From: Pelecanus crispus
Lineage: Eukaryota > Chordata > Aves > Pelecaniformes > Pelecanidae
Direction: 5' to 3'
Length of the DNA stretch: 64,000 nucleotides
Assembly (NCBI RefSeq): GCF_030463565.1
Contig: NC_134653.1
Coordinates: 31,743,150 to 31,807,149 of the forward strand
The notes below the pieces were generated by a model, which made no database searches, was not told where the DNA came from, and worked only from the letters and a program-made list of their open reading frames with translations. Below are positions 11,901-24,490 of this stretch, one piece after another (position 1 is the stretch's first letter; every line of letters starts with the position of its first letter). Position numbers and translations under genes: made by a program.

Positions 11901-14900
11901 TCTCTATGTGCATCTTTGCTATTTGACTCTGGGGTTACTCAGAAGCTACCCACGCTCTGGCAGACTTGGTCTAATTTTCTGCCATCTAGGTTGTTTTGAA
12001 TGAAAATTGACTGGATCATAGTCAGTTTTCATTCTCTTGCTTGGCTGAAGCTGTAAGCAACAAACTATCCTTGCAGGGGTACATCCCAGCGTTGTGTTGG
12101 TTACATGGTTTTTTGAATACACTTTTAAAATGGAAGTTAAGTTTCTACAGAAATTTGTATTACTAAATAGAAAGCATTATCCTTCATACAAGCAAGTAGC
12201 TTGAGAAAAAAATTTGGGCTGCTGAAAACTCTTCTTCCTTTTTAATGGTTAATTAAAGGTTAATGTGATTGAATCCTTCTCCTTCCCCCCAGATTCCCCG
12301 TTAGTTGTTCTCTAGTGAAGTCAGCTTCCTCACAGAGTTCTCAGCATTAGACTTTACCTTCTCTTCAGCAATTCAGATTATATTTAGAGATTTGTCTAGG
12401 AGCTGATGTCAGAAATTATCTTATAAATGCTTAGAAGTTTTTTTTTTTCCTTAATCAAAACTGTTTTTCAAGCAGGGGGTATGTCCTGCTTTTTAGTTAC
12501 TGAATATCATAAGTGATGTCAAAAATTTAAAACATTGTTTTGGAAACCATTTCTGTTCATATAACTCTTGTTTTCTGTTTTCTTCTAGGGGTAGCAGATG
12601 GTGTAGGTGGCTGGAGAGACTATGGGGTTGACCCTTCTCAGTTCTCAGGGACTCTAATGCGAACATGTGAACGTTTAGTAAAAGAAGGACGGTTTGTACC
12701 AAGTAATCCTGTTGGGATTCTCACCGCAGGTTATTGTGAGCTGCTGCAGAACAAAGTACCTTTGCTTGGTAAGAGAGCAAAAATGTATAAATCGGATCTG
12801 TGTTATCTAGGCATATACTTAGTCAAAGTTGCTTAAATCTGTTGTCAGCTTCTACAGCAAATTTGCAGGCAGTTATCTTTTAATTAACCAAAAAACATAG
12901 AAATGTAGTTGTCTCGGTAGCATTCTTATTTTCTCTTGCATGTTTAAAAACTGTCTTGATTCATTTGGTAATGCAGGGAATGTTTGTGTGTATATACGTA
13001 TATTAAAAAAAAAGTAAAAGGCTAACTGCCGTTGTGTGTGAAGGGTGGTAATTCACCAGTGCTTTCAGAGAGTTTGCAAAACAAGTTCAGCAGCAGCAGT
13101 AGAATATGCTATGGCATGTGCACTCATCCTCTCTGTTATGTATGTATAAATAGCTGTTCTCAGTTGAAAACTCTTAATGGTTGGTTGTGGCTTTTTGCTT
13201 AAGCTATGCAAGCAAAAATATTTTCTGACGATAACTGGATGCAGTTCCGCTCATTCCTTGCCTTACTGCTCCCGTTGCCTTTTATGTCCAATGAACTTTA
13301 AACCTAATTGGTCGACTTAAGTAGTTTATATCATACAATCACTGGTACTATATATTATTTTTATAATTCTTTGTGGGGGATTCATTACAGATTTTTCTGG
13401 AAGCAAACTAAAGTAGATGCTTAGCATATTCTGTGTCAAAGTTGATTTTAGACAGGGCATCCAGCCGCCTTGGGAATGATGCAGATAGAGAGGCAACATT
13501 TGGCCTCAGCTGACAACCTTGAAAACAGAATACTTTTCTAAAGAGCATGTGACCTCTTATGCACCAAGAAAGTGTTACCCTGCATGATACGCATGCTTCT
13601 CACCTGACCTTAAACTTTTGTGCCAGAAGAGTGCTGTGTAAGCTATATTTAACTTGTCTGCTGAGCTTTGGAACAGATGTTCTTGCATTATATGTCTAAA
13701 GAATAGGTTTGAACCTCAGAAGTGACCTTAAGTATCACTAAAATAGCAGTGGTCAGTAATTACATTAGGATTTTGTGTGTTTAATAGTGCTTATTTGTGC
13801 AAAGCAGATGTAGCTGTAAGTGATCTACAAAGTGGGCCACTGGTGAGAGCTCTCACAACGGCTTTGTAGACGGAGGCAGCTCTGCTTGGCTTGACCTTTT
13901 GGATTCTGAAAAGCAGCATATGCTGAGTCACAAGATCTGCGTTCCACACATGGCCTCCTAGTTACACTCTGCTAATAGAGTTAGAATTTGAAACTAATGA
14001 TCCTTAGTGTTTCTCCTTTAACAGAGAACAGTATTTTTAGAAGTAGAAATAAAACCCTGGAATTACCACAGCAATGAGCATTTAGAGTTTCTTTGAAATG
14101 AAGGGAGAGGACTTCGTTAAGGAGGATTCATTAGGCAATAACTATTCCTTGCTATTGTGCTTTAAGTCTCGATACTTAATTTACTGGCATTGTATCTAGC
14201 AAATATTTTAAAATAAAACTGAAGTGGAAGGAAACTGTGCCATTTATTTAAACACTGTTCTTGTATTGCAGAATAATCTGGGACGCTCTCACATATAAAA
14301 CCTGATTTTTCCTAAGATACTGCTTTGACTTACGTTCTCTAAGAGTAGAGTAGGTCCTATATATTCACTAGAGAACAAATTAAGTGCAAGCGTATTGCAG
14401 GGAGCTCCCTGTATTAGAAAGGGAAACATCTGGAATAGGTGATGCCTAGAGCCAGCTGGACTTCTGCACTAGCCAGCCTGCTTGTACGTTTAGCTCATTG
14501 CAAGCTTGTGGTCTGTCCAACATGTAGCTATGCTTGGAAACTTCTGCTGGAAGAACGTTAGGATAGAAGATGAATACTGTTTGCCAGCTGGTGATATGGG
14601 GACTTAGGTTAGAGGCAGAAGTCAAAAAGAAATGCTTTAGCTGTATTTCACCCTCTTCAGGAATGAAAGTTCTTTTGATGCATGTGCTGTCCTATTTGCA
14701 GAAGTTAAGTGATTGCTGTTTGCTGTGAAGGACTTAGTCTGTGGATGGATATCTTTGCAATACAGTTATTTTTGTGGCTTGCAACCAAGCACAGTTGGTG
14801 GCTACTTCCCAGTGAATGAATCAAGAATTCCTCAGTGCCCTCAGGCATGGCTGGGATAGTTCTGAGCACGGTTGACAAGTAGATATGTTTCTGTTCTGTC

Positions 14901-17900
14901 TGACTTTAATCTGGAATAGTATTTGTCTCTGAAACATGTTTGCTTTAGACTTGTGAAGTTAGTATCCTGAAGACGTGACAGGATTATTATTTTTTTAAAC
15001 ATGAAGATAGCTCTACAGAGCCACACTAAGAAGAAGAGCATTTTAATGTTCCAACAAGAGTAATGCAACAATGCCTAATACTTAATTGCAAGCAGTTCTT
15101 TACTTGGCATGGTTTATTTACAGCTGATGAGTGAAACTGTGTGGAGAGCACCTAGCATTGTATGGATGCTACTAGAATTCTATTATCTCAGTGATTTTGG
15201 AATTTCAGTATTTTATGTGACTTCTGTAAATCCGGTCCTATAGCAGAATGTGCTGACGTATGTTGGGATGGAAAACTGTAAATAAAGTGGAACAAAACAG
15301 GTATTTGTCAGCATAATGTGTTTACCAAAATCAAAGCAGGAAAAGTAAGGTCTATACAAAAATCGTAGTTTGTCTTGCAAAGATTTCTAGCATTTTGCTA
15401 TTTTCGGTGTATATTAATTTTGGCATTATTGAGTATTTCCATTTCTCCTGATTTGTAAGCTTTGATAAATATTTGAATAATTGGACTACGAATCAAATTG
15501 GTGAAAGAATAAAAAATCTCTGTAAGGCTAACTCCAGTTACCGTGTTCTGTTTCCAGGAAGCAGTACAGCTTGTATAGTAGTTCTGGACAGAACAAGTCA
15601 TCGTTTACATACAGCCAACTTGGGAGATTCTGGATTTTTGGTAGTCAGAGGAGGAGAAGTAGTACATCGATCCGATGAGCAGCAGCATTACTTCAACACT
15701 CCGTTCCAACTGTCAATAGCTCCACCAGAAGCAGAAGGAGTTGTCTTAAGTGACAGGTAAGATGGGAGAGGATCTTAAATTTTTAATTTGTGTATGTGAT
15801 CAACTCCCAAAAGGTTGCAGTTTTGCCGCCACGGTGCTCTTTGTGTAGTGCAGCGTAGCATGTGGGATTTAAGCATGTATCCAATCAAAGGGTCTTATAC
15901 CTGCCCTGCCCCCCTGTCTTTAGGTAATGTGAACATTTCTCACCTTGTAGTTAACAAACTCTGTATGCTGTTGCACAGTCTGAATTGATTGGGCTAATTA
16001 TTCATTCATGATGGCGTATTCCCATAGTCTATGGTGTGCACTAGGCATGTTCTGATCCATGGAAAGCTGTTGCTCAATAAAGCTGCTGTAATAAGACTGC
16101 AGCTGGTGCATGTGCCAGTCATCCTGCATGAGTGGCTTGTCTTACCAGTAGCTTTCGTTCCCAGTCCCTGTCTGTACTCTCTTGAGACTGGTTTGGAGTA
16201 CACTAATTTAGATATCTTGGCAGTGAGGTAGCAAGTACTTGAAGAATAGAGCAGAGGGACATGTGACTGTAACTTGCGTTTCCAAATAGCTGTGTTTCCC
16301 GCAGCATATTGTATTTGACCCAAACGAGCAAAAAAACTGTTTGGCGGAACACCAAGCTGGGAAATGAGAGTATTAGGAAAGGACAATCTGTTCACAGAAA
16401 TGAGTTGTTTCAAAGGCAGACTTGTACTTGTGTCTTCCCCTAAGAACGTCAGGCTGATCCATCCTCTGACTTTGTGAAGTCTCACCAGTAATATAAAATT
16501 TAAAAAAACCCGCAAACTAGCTTTCAAATATGTATTGAAATACAGCTCTCAAATCAATGGTTATACACTTACTAAAGTGATATCCCTCTTCTGAGTACAG
16601 GAAGATGATAAAGGGATCTTCAAAGAGTGACTATAGTATACAGGGAGTGCAATAGGCATCTTAAAGTTTTGATATAAGGTTTGGATTCAATGATCTTAAG
16701 GGTCTTTTCCAACCTAAATGATTCCATGATTCTGTGAAATATCAAGGCTGATGCAGTAAGGGTTATAACTTTAATGTCAAAATAGCTCTTTTTGAAAATG
16801 TTGGTTAGGTTGTTGAAACTCCTGACCATTCTTGCATGTGATTTTATTACTTCTTCATAAGGCTGCAGAGAGGAAGCTAGGGTAGAACTCTGAAATTAGA
16901 ACCCTTAAATAATCTAACCTCTTTATTAGACTAAAGTTAAATGATTGATTGAAATTCCAGAGCTGTAAAAATCTTAATTTTTCTGAGATTGTGTCATTCA
17001 TGGGAAGACAAAAAGCACAGGGATAATTGATAATGTCCAGTGGAAGTTAAGAAAACAAAGCAATCTGAGTCATCACATAATAAGGAAAGAGCAAGATAAA
17101 TGAGCTCCCACACTTCGATTCTGAATCATGATTATAGCTTTCTGGCTAGTTTCTGCACTGTTCTTGACGTTAATTAATACTCATGCGTGTTGTCTAAATG
17201 CTTCTCCAGTACTGTTTTTTTATTTGTTGTCCCAGTTAAATGTTAAATTTGGCTATATATGGGAATAGGCAGGCAATCTTAACTCTGTTAGCCTTCCTGA
17301 AGCTACAAATCAGTTGAGCAAAGCAGCTCTTCTACTTTTTGGCATTGCCAAATGGCATGGGATGCAGCAGTTTCTCCCTTTTAAAGACCCCTGAAGAATC
17401 TTTAAAAAGGAAGGGTTTGTCATTGTGCTGCTTCTGAGAATCAGCTTTTGCAGCAGTATTCATGGCCAAAATTGGTATTGTGTAATGTATTTAAGACATA
17501 AGTAGACCAACCGGCTATGGTCTCCTGGTAGCGATTTCCAGACATGTTTTATATTCCATTGCATTAGAAAGTGATTCAGAATCCTTAAGTGTTTTGGCCG
17601 TTCCTGTTATGAATTGTCCTTTCAAGTATAGCTCTCTTACATATGTAAGATGAGTGAGAAGGAAGCCCTGAGCTGCCATTCTAGTTAATGGTTTCCATGG
17701 AGATACACTTGTGAAGCAGATTAGTTTGCAGGATTGTTCATCTGGGAATTCTAAATGCAAATCCTTTGTGTAATAGCTGGAACATTACCTGTTTGCAATC
17801 ACAGTTCTTCTGTTGTAGCTTTCCTGACAAGCCATCCTGGTGCAAAAGCTCCACAGTTAGTGATTATTTCTTTCTTTTGCAGAAAAACACATAACAGTAG

Positions 17901-20900
17901 TGAATTACAGAAGCTGTTGATGTGCTAGTTTGACATTGCTTGGTGTCTTAGTGAAAGCTGGAGTCCTTTTGTTTAACATATCTGTCATCTTCACAGCCCT
18001 GATGCTGCTGATAGTACTTCTTTTGATGTCCAACTTGGAGACATTATTTTGACTGCAACAGACGGACTGTTTGACAACATGCCTGACTACATGATTCTGC
18101 AGGAGTTAAAAAAGCTGAAGGTAAGTGTGTGTGTGTGTGTTTTCTGAATCTCTCACATCTTTTGGACTGGCTTTCCCTTATAGTTACTACCATTACTTTT
18201 TATGCACATAACTTTTGTATTTCATATAAAAGACCCACCACAAAGTGCTATCGTTTAGAGACTTTTCAGTTAATACCACATGTGAGCAGTAGAAGGGGAC
18301 ACTGACGCCAAAGCGCTGTCTCTTGTATCTGCACCCAGGCTGAATCCAGAAGCAGCAGCTTGGGCATAAATTTCCTGAGCAGCAGCTGGCACCACGTCAC
18401 TGACTGGTGATGGGAGGGAAAGGGGGAGATGTTCAATAGCAGGCACTGCCCTTGACCAACTGCTCACACATTGTATTTTATCTGCACTTGGCAGGTTGTA
18501 GATTATATACATGAAAATACAGCATTCTCTCATATGTTATTTGAAGGGGTGAGCTGTATACTTAGAAATAATTGGAAGCTTTTTCTGAAGGGTTATAAAA
18601 CAGTAGTTCTAAAGTAGTATGGGCTGTCTGAATTGTGGGTTGCGTGTGTTTGAAAATCTTTAATGTTCTGTAAAAAAAATTCCCTGACAACTTTTCCAGG
18701 TTAGTGACCACAGACATCCTTTTAAATAGTAAAAATACATTAAAATATTTTAATTTGGATGAGAACATTTAGCTTAAGGCTATTTACTTACAGAAAGGAA
18801 AGTACACTTAGGCGATATCAATATGTATAACTCCCTGAGGGAACTGTTTTGTTATGAAATGCAAATAAGGTTAACATGTAGAATTATAGTGTGGTTTTAA
18901 AAAAATTTTGCCTGCTCTTACCCTGCAGCTACATAACTGAAAGGTGGTGTCAGACAGAGAGTGGGTCCTTACAAACAAAATGTCTGAGAGGCCTCTGCGC
19001 ATCAGGCAGACTCTTGTGTTTCCCCCTCTCTGCAGTCCCCGCTATCATTCTCCCCTCTTCTCGGTGCAGTATTCAGGTCTGAAATTGAGAAGCTGCGCTG
19101 TGAAATGGAAAACGTGAGCGCAAGCTGTCGCAGAGGCTTTAATCTGGTTAGCAAAGGTAATGACAGTGCTGGAGATGTATCAGCATGCTGTCGTGGTTTG
19201 GAAGGGCCTGGTGGGCTGGTCGCTAACCTGCGCGGCTGGTACTTAATGCTGTAGCCAGATCATACCTCTGCCTGCTGTACTCCCACCTTCCTTTTGCTGC
19301 GCAGATGTAAGGTTAGCCTGGGCCGATGCTGGAGATGGAATTCCCTTGTGGAATAAAGTTGGGCTCCACCTTTTGGCCTGTTTGGGAAAGGCACCGAAGT
19401 TCCCTGTGAGGTTCAGCCAAAAGTTAATCATGTAAATGCCTGCTAATTCCCCAAACTGCAGGGAAGACTCTTGAAATGACAAGGCATTATAAAATAGTTA
19501 CAAACAAAAAGAGCAGTGGTTGTCGTGTCATGTTGGCTTGAGTAAGAAAAGTCTTGGAGTAAAGCAGCAGAGTTACTGAAACAGAAGAAAAAAAAAAGGC
19601 ATTTAAAATGCAGTCCGTAGAAAGTTTGCGTGCTCAATAATTTTTTTTCTCATCTAACTTTTGAAGTGCCCCTTCCCTCCAAGTGTGCTCTTGTCGATTT
19701 GGGTAAGAGGGTCAGAGAAGTAAGACTTCCCATTTAAGGTAAAACATAATTACTTCAACAGAGGCTACTTTGTGAGGGAAGGATGGTTCTTTCAGTGAGA
19801 ACTGCTAGTATAGCTATAAAAAACCTGCTTCCTTCAGGTGAGGCTGTTTAGTCTATTTTGAGTATTAGTTCTAAGTTTCTAAATTCTGCGAATTCTCCAA
19901 AACCAAGTCTTGTAGCTGCTGGTAGGGAATAGAGGTCTGGACTTCAGCTGGGAAGGTTTGCCGTTCTAACCAAATACAAAGGCTAAAAGATGGCGAGGCT
20001 TCCATTTGGAAGAGAAGGTGGTAACTAGCGCCCTGATCTGCGAGAGAGAGGTCCGGCAGTCAGGGATCTATAAAACTGATGCGCATCTGCAAAACAGCTA
20101 CCGGTAGACTTTCTTGTAAGAATAAACTTTTTTCCTCGTGAATTTAGAACTCGAACTATGAGAGTATACAGCAGACTGCGAGAAGCATTGCTGAGCAAGC
20201 TCACGAGCTGGCATATGATCCCACTTACATGTCACCATTCGCACAGTTTGCATGTGACAATGGATTGAATGTGAGAGGTAAGTTGTGTGGTTTGGTTCCT
20301 CCCTCCCCCCCCCCTCCTCCCACTCCTGCTATCTTTGAGAAGTCTTAAGCAAAGTGAAGTTCTGTTGTTCTAAAATCTGATGGGAAAACAGAGCATTAAG
20401 AAATGCGGTTGGCAGTGGAGCGCCAAGCCAGTGCGCTGGGTTTGGCAAGGACCCCAGCTCCTGACGCAGGTCATCCCAGGCCCCGGCTGATCAGAAGCCT
20501 CCTGTGGGGAAGCAGCTGGAACGCAGAGAATGCAGTGCACTGATTTTTTTTTTTTTTTAAATTTAAATTTTTTTTTACTTAATATGTACACTACTGCCTC
20601 AGGAATCCTGCCTGATACAAGTTCTCCAGGCTCTTGGGGAAACTACTTGACTTGTTCCTTTTGATTTGCGTGTGTGTGTGGCTCTGTGTGTGTGTGGTTT
20701 GGTGGTTTGTTTTTTTTAAGGTCTTCTATTATTGATGCTTTTTAGTCAAGATTCTACCCACTCTTCGGTGATGGACTGCTTTTTTTTTTGCTTTTTTTTT
20801 TTGTTCAAATTTCTGACCCTTGTACCATCCTTCTCCCAAGTATTTAGTGATAGGACGAGAGGAAATGGGCTCAAGCTGTGCCAGGGGAGGTTTAGATTGG

Positions 20901-22204
20901 GTATTAGGAAAAATTTCTTCACGGAAAGGGTAGTCAAGCATTGGAACAGGCTGCCCAGAGAGGTGCTGGAGTCACCATCCCTGGAAGTGTTCAGAAAATA
21001 GGCAGACGTGGCACTTTGGGACATGGTTTAGTGGGCATGGTGGTGTTGGGTTGCTGGTTGGACTGATGACCTTAGAGATCCTTTCCAACCTTAGTGATTC
21101 CTAGTTTTTACTTTCATTAAAAATAATCCAGCCACCAAGCCAGGAAACACGAAATTGCTACTCTACCCTTAATCGGTTTAGTGGTGGACTTGGTAGTGTT
21201 AGGTTAATGGTTGGACTGGATGACCTTAAAAGTCTTTTCCAACCTAAATGATTCTATGAATAGCATCCCTGTCCTAATCTGTCTATTTCCTGCGCTCCAG
21301 AAAGATACTAACACCTGGTGGAGTTCAGAGTCCTATCAAACACCTTTTTTCTTTTTTTTAAAGAAATAAATATAATTCTGCTAGTAAAGATGTTCTCATT
21401 ATCTCTGTATCAGGAGAGCAGGATTTCCTGCAAGACCCTTAAGTGTCTTTCCTGAGGGTAGAGACAATAGCTGTAAAGCTTGGGCTCCATGTTGCTACAA
21501 AGCTCAGTCACTCAGTAATGAAACTGCAGATCTCCCGAGTCCAAAGGACTGGTTTGACTTCCTGCGTAACAAAATACCTCTTCTCGGAGCTGGTTCTCTA
21601 AGATTTGAGTGTATTGCTCTTGCTGTTGAGGTTTGAAAAGTGACTACTAAAAACGTGAAGTAGCTTTTAGAAAGATATGCAGTAATATAATGCTGGAGAA
21701 GATGCTAAAGAGGTGTTTGATTTACAGTAAATTCCTGAGAAGATAACTTTTTCATTGCAGCTTGCTTGTAACAAAGCAGTGTCAGGTTTTTGTACATTTA
21801 TTTAAAAAAACCCAAACTCACTCAAAGCTAAATAGTCTGCTAGAAAACAAGCTTTCTGCTCTACTGGCTAACAACAATATTCAAGGTTCTGTACTCCTTT
21901 TAATAGCTTGTGACCTCACTGTAGCTTAAAAGGAGAGCACTTTTTTGTTGTCTTAAATGTCATTGCTAGCCTCAGTTGCATTTTGGAAAGGAGGTGGAGG
22001 AAGCAGAGCTCTTGTGTGTACACAAACCAGTTTTTCAATAGTTAAACTCTTTTTTTAAAAGAGCTTTCCACGGGGAATGTCACAGATTATAAGAAGATGA
22101 CCCACTGTGGTTTGATGAAATAGTTTTATTTTGCTTATATTACAGGGGGAAAACCAGATGACATCACCGTCCTTCTTTCTATTGTAGCTGAGTACACAGA
22201 CTGA
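2759..22204 (+). CDS. PPTC7: PPTC7, mitochondrial PP2C-like phosphatase (6 exons, 297 aa)
   Basis: Coding exons: 2759-2960, 12589-12768, 15558-15756, 17997-18120, 20148-20277 and 22146-22204. All introns are GT-AG and the phases agree. The product follows human PPTC7 (304 aa) almost residue for residue; it is shorter because the glycine run after residue 23 is absent. PPM/PP2C metal-site motifs are present: ADGVGG near residues 70-75, LGDSG at 149-153, TDGLFDN at 215-221 and PDDITV at 282-287. The N-terminus ([14 protein letters not shown]) is basic and amphipathic, fitting a mitochondrial presequence. The family dephosphorylates matrix proteins such as COQ7 and TIMM50. It also limits BNIP3/NIX mitophagy receptors through FBXL4. 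The start is the ATG giving the conserved MFSVLSYG. Intron 1 is 9.6 kb. Human neighbours are conserved on the RAD9B side. Confidence 0.97.
2961..12588 (+). other. PPTC7: PPTC7 intron 1
   Basis: This 9.6 kb intron runs from donor GTGAGT to acceptor TTCTTCTAG. It is mostly AT-rich unique sequence with T and A homopolymer runs (for example near 3710-3770 and 10190-10225). I recognise no exon, RNA gene or clear transposon in it. Confidence 0.6.
16675..16737 (+). repeat. CR1 LINE 3' tail fragment
   Basis: The bases ending in the CR1 3' signature (GGTCTTTTCCAACCTAAATG, then ATTCCATGATTCTGTGA) mark the last ~60 bp of a CR1 element in plus orientation inside PPTC7 intron 3. The ATTCTATGA-type tail repeat is typical of CR1. 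The body is missing, as in most 5'-truncated avian copies. Confidence 0.75.
20838..21101 (+). mobile_element. CR1 LINE, 5'-truncated, 3' end
   Basis: This copy in PPTC7 intron 5 carries the end of the CR1 ORF2 reading frame (residues like [20 protein letters not shown], about 20903-20962) followed by the 3' UTR and a tail (CCTTTCCAACCTTAGTGATTC). It is plus-oriented, the same sense as PPTC7. Only about 260 bp of a roughly 4.5 kb element remain, a normal 5' truncation from target-primed reverse transcription. Divergence from the usual tail suggests an old copy. Confidence 0.88.
21113..21259 (+). repeat. Short CR1-tailed repeat, copy 1
   Basis: The 3' half is a CR1-like tail (GGTTTAGTGGTGGACTTGG ... 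CCAACCTAAATGATTCTATGA). The 5' half (CACCAAGCCAGGAAACA and surroundings) is not a CR1 part I recognise. The same two halves occur joined at 53186-53344, so this is a repeat family with a defined head. It abuts the preceding CR1 fragment. It may be a CR1 subfamily end or a CR1-tailed SINE. Confidence 0.7.
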
Positions 22205-23547
22205 TCTGCCCGGAGTGTCAGCTTCTGACGTGTTCGTTATCCCCGAGCTCCCAGCTTCACATGTACGGTTTCCTGCTGGCAGGATTGCTTTCTTCCTTTG
22301 CAGCTGATCTCAGCAGCCGGTTCTCGAGCTCGTTGCCTGTCTTGAGATGCAACTGAAGTCCTTGTTCAGAACCACTCTCGTAGTACACTGGTCTCTGTCT
22401 GCCAGCAAGAAATGAAGAAGCTCAAGGCTTGAAGCATGTCTTTCAGAGCTTAGGCGTTCCCCTTAAAAGGGGGAGGATCAATCCCGCATCGTTACTGCGT
22501 TTGAAATGTGACTGACTTTCAAAGGAGTAGAATGGGTTTATCATCTTTCAGACTAGATTCAATAGCTAAAACCCCTACAAGAGGGCATATTACTCTACTT
22601 ACTAGAAACATTCACTATTCATTAAAGGGTATGTTACAGAACGCCGTTTCATAAGCATAGTCTTGTTACAGTGATAGCTGAGGTTTTGTGTTTCTAAGCT
22701 CCAGTTTTCAGGAGATTTATAACTGCTGTAAACATTCTGCTCTTGCCATACATGGTGTCAGCCTAGGAGCCTTTTCTAGTACGAAATTTCAAAAAACATA
22801 CTTAGTTCAAGTTATATGGATGCAAATGTGTTTTGTGATTTCAGGTGCTTAACTGTGATCTTAAAAGTTCTGCAGATCATTCGTCCATAATGGGCTTGGT
22901 ATCTGGATGTTTTGGCTGTGGATAATTTTTTTTTTTTTAATCAAAAATTTTAGCTCGGTCTCAAAAAGCCGAGCTGGCCAAAGTTGAGGTCCTTTCAGCA
23001 TTTTAACCCGTCTCGCCAGCGCGGGATGATACGGCATAAATGCTACAGTGGGAGGTTGCACAAAGAACAGATCATCCTCAACTCTGAACGTCTTCACTTT
23101 TGGTAGATAACTCTGTTGTTAACCAAACATAATTTGTGTTAATAATTGCCGTTCTCGCTTGTGTAGAAGAGAATATGCTGCACCAGCTTAAGTCCAGCTG
23201 ATCCTTATCTCTCTGACTCTCAAACAAGCACCTCTTTCTTACGCTGTGGCAGCAGCCGTAAGTACGTAAATGGAAACTCTTAATGAATAATCAGTGAAAC
23301 TTACATTTCAGTAACTAAAGTTTAGGGTTTTTTGGAATGAACCTTAATGATGTTTACAGTTCTCTAACAGCCACTTTGCAATATTACATTTCCTTTTGAA
23401 TTACAGTAGCTCACATTTGTTCCCCCTGTTCCAGCGAGCTTTCCTTTTTCTTTCCTGAGGTTCATACAAAAAGCTGATAGCTGTAAAGATATATATATTT
23501 TTGGTCAGTTTTTCATTAACTTTTTTGCTGGTAGAAAAGTATGTAGA

Positions 23548-23553
23548 AATAAA
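23548..23553 (+). terminator. PPTC7: Candidate PPTC7 poly(A) signal
   Basis: AATAAA about 1.35 kb after the PPTC7 stop codon. Further AATAAA hexamers follow at 24949 and 25809, so this may be a proximal site. Actual usage cannot be read from sequence. Confidence 0.4.
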
Positions 23554-24423
23554 TTAAAGCCATGTTTTTATATATAAAAAAGTCGGGTAATGTTGCTGTT
23601 TAGGTGAGTGCAGTTAAACTTGGTCAGTAAGTAATCTTACCTGCTCTCAAAAGGAGATTTTTACTACCTGGTTTATTGTATTAAAACTGTTTAAGTTTGA
23701 GGTTACCTCAACTTGTTTAAAGAATTTTTGTGGACTTGTACTGTATATTTGCGTAACTATGTCAAGCTTTTATTTAAGATCATTTAACATGTACCATGTA
23801 CATGTCATTTTACTATATTTCAATGCATCATGCTTGTAACAGGCATTTCATTTGTAATAAGAATAAGTGATTAATTTGGAAGCTCTTCAGTAATTTATCT
23901 GCTATTCCTAAATCGGCATAATGTTAGCTATCTATTTTGATCACCTTGTAATTACTTGTCAAAATGCCTTAACTACCCTAACTTGACCAAAATACTATTT
24001 TGGTGAGGGTACGGGGAGGATTATATTAATGAAGAAAAAAATAATTAGTTTTGCGATCCATGGAACAGTGAGCGGTGGATAACTTTGCACAAATTGTCAG
24101 TCCTCATTGTTTTTTAAAATTGAACAAGCTGTGTGTAGCTGTCTCGTTAGAAGGAATGTATTCACGCTGCAGTACAGGGCTTTGTTTCTGGCATTTGGGA
24201 GGGGGGGTTCTCTCTCAAATCTGGGTGTCTTTTACATTTTATTCTCCAGTATTTACTATCACGCTTCTTGATTAGAGCAGATTTGATCAATTATTCTTTC
24301 CCTTGAACTTACCCGAAAACGATGCCCCTGCAGACCTGGACTGCGTTGCACTCTGACCCCCGGCTCTCAGCACGCTGGTCCCCAGCCCTCATTATCCCCC
24401 CCCGCCCCGACTTCCTAGAACCG

Positions 24424-24490
24424 CGCGCTGGGCGACGCACGGATCGGCTCGCTGAGTGATGCACGGAAAAGCGCACTGAGCGTGGCGAAG
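24424..24490. repeat. 24-bp CpG-rich tandem repeat, about three units
   Basis: Units begin at about 24424, 24448 and 24472. The first two share GCTG(A/G)G(C/T)GA(C/T)GCACGGA and the third is degenerate (GCACTGAGCGTGGCGAAG). They sit in a roughly 250-bp CpG-rich patch (24400-24640) inside otherwise AT-rich DNA downstream of PPTC7. This could be a small orphan CpG island or part of the long 3' UTR. No protein similarity was seen on either strand. Confidence 0.5.

Noticed and set aside
16006-16527. Minus-strand open frame of 173 codons in PPTC7 intron 3
   Set aside because: No recognisable domain and no flanking promoter or splice support; probably chance.
20732-21001. Open frame giving [17 protein letters not shown]
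   Set aside because: Not a host gene; it is the C-terminal end of CR1 ORF2 in a truncated LINE.
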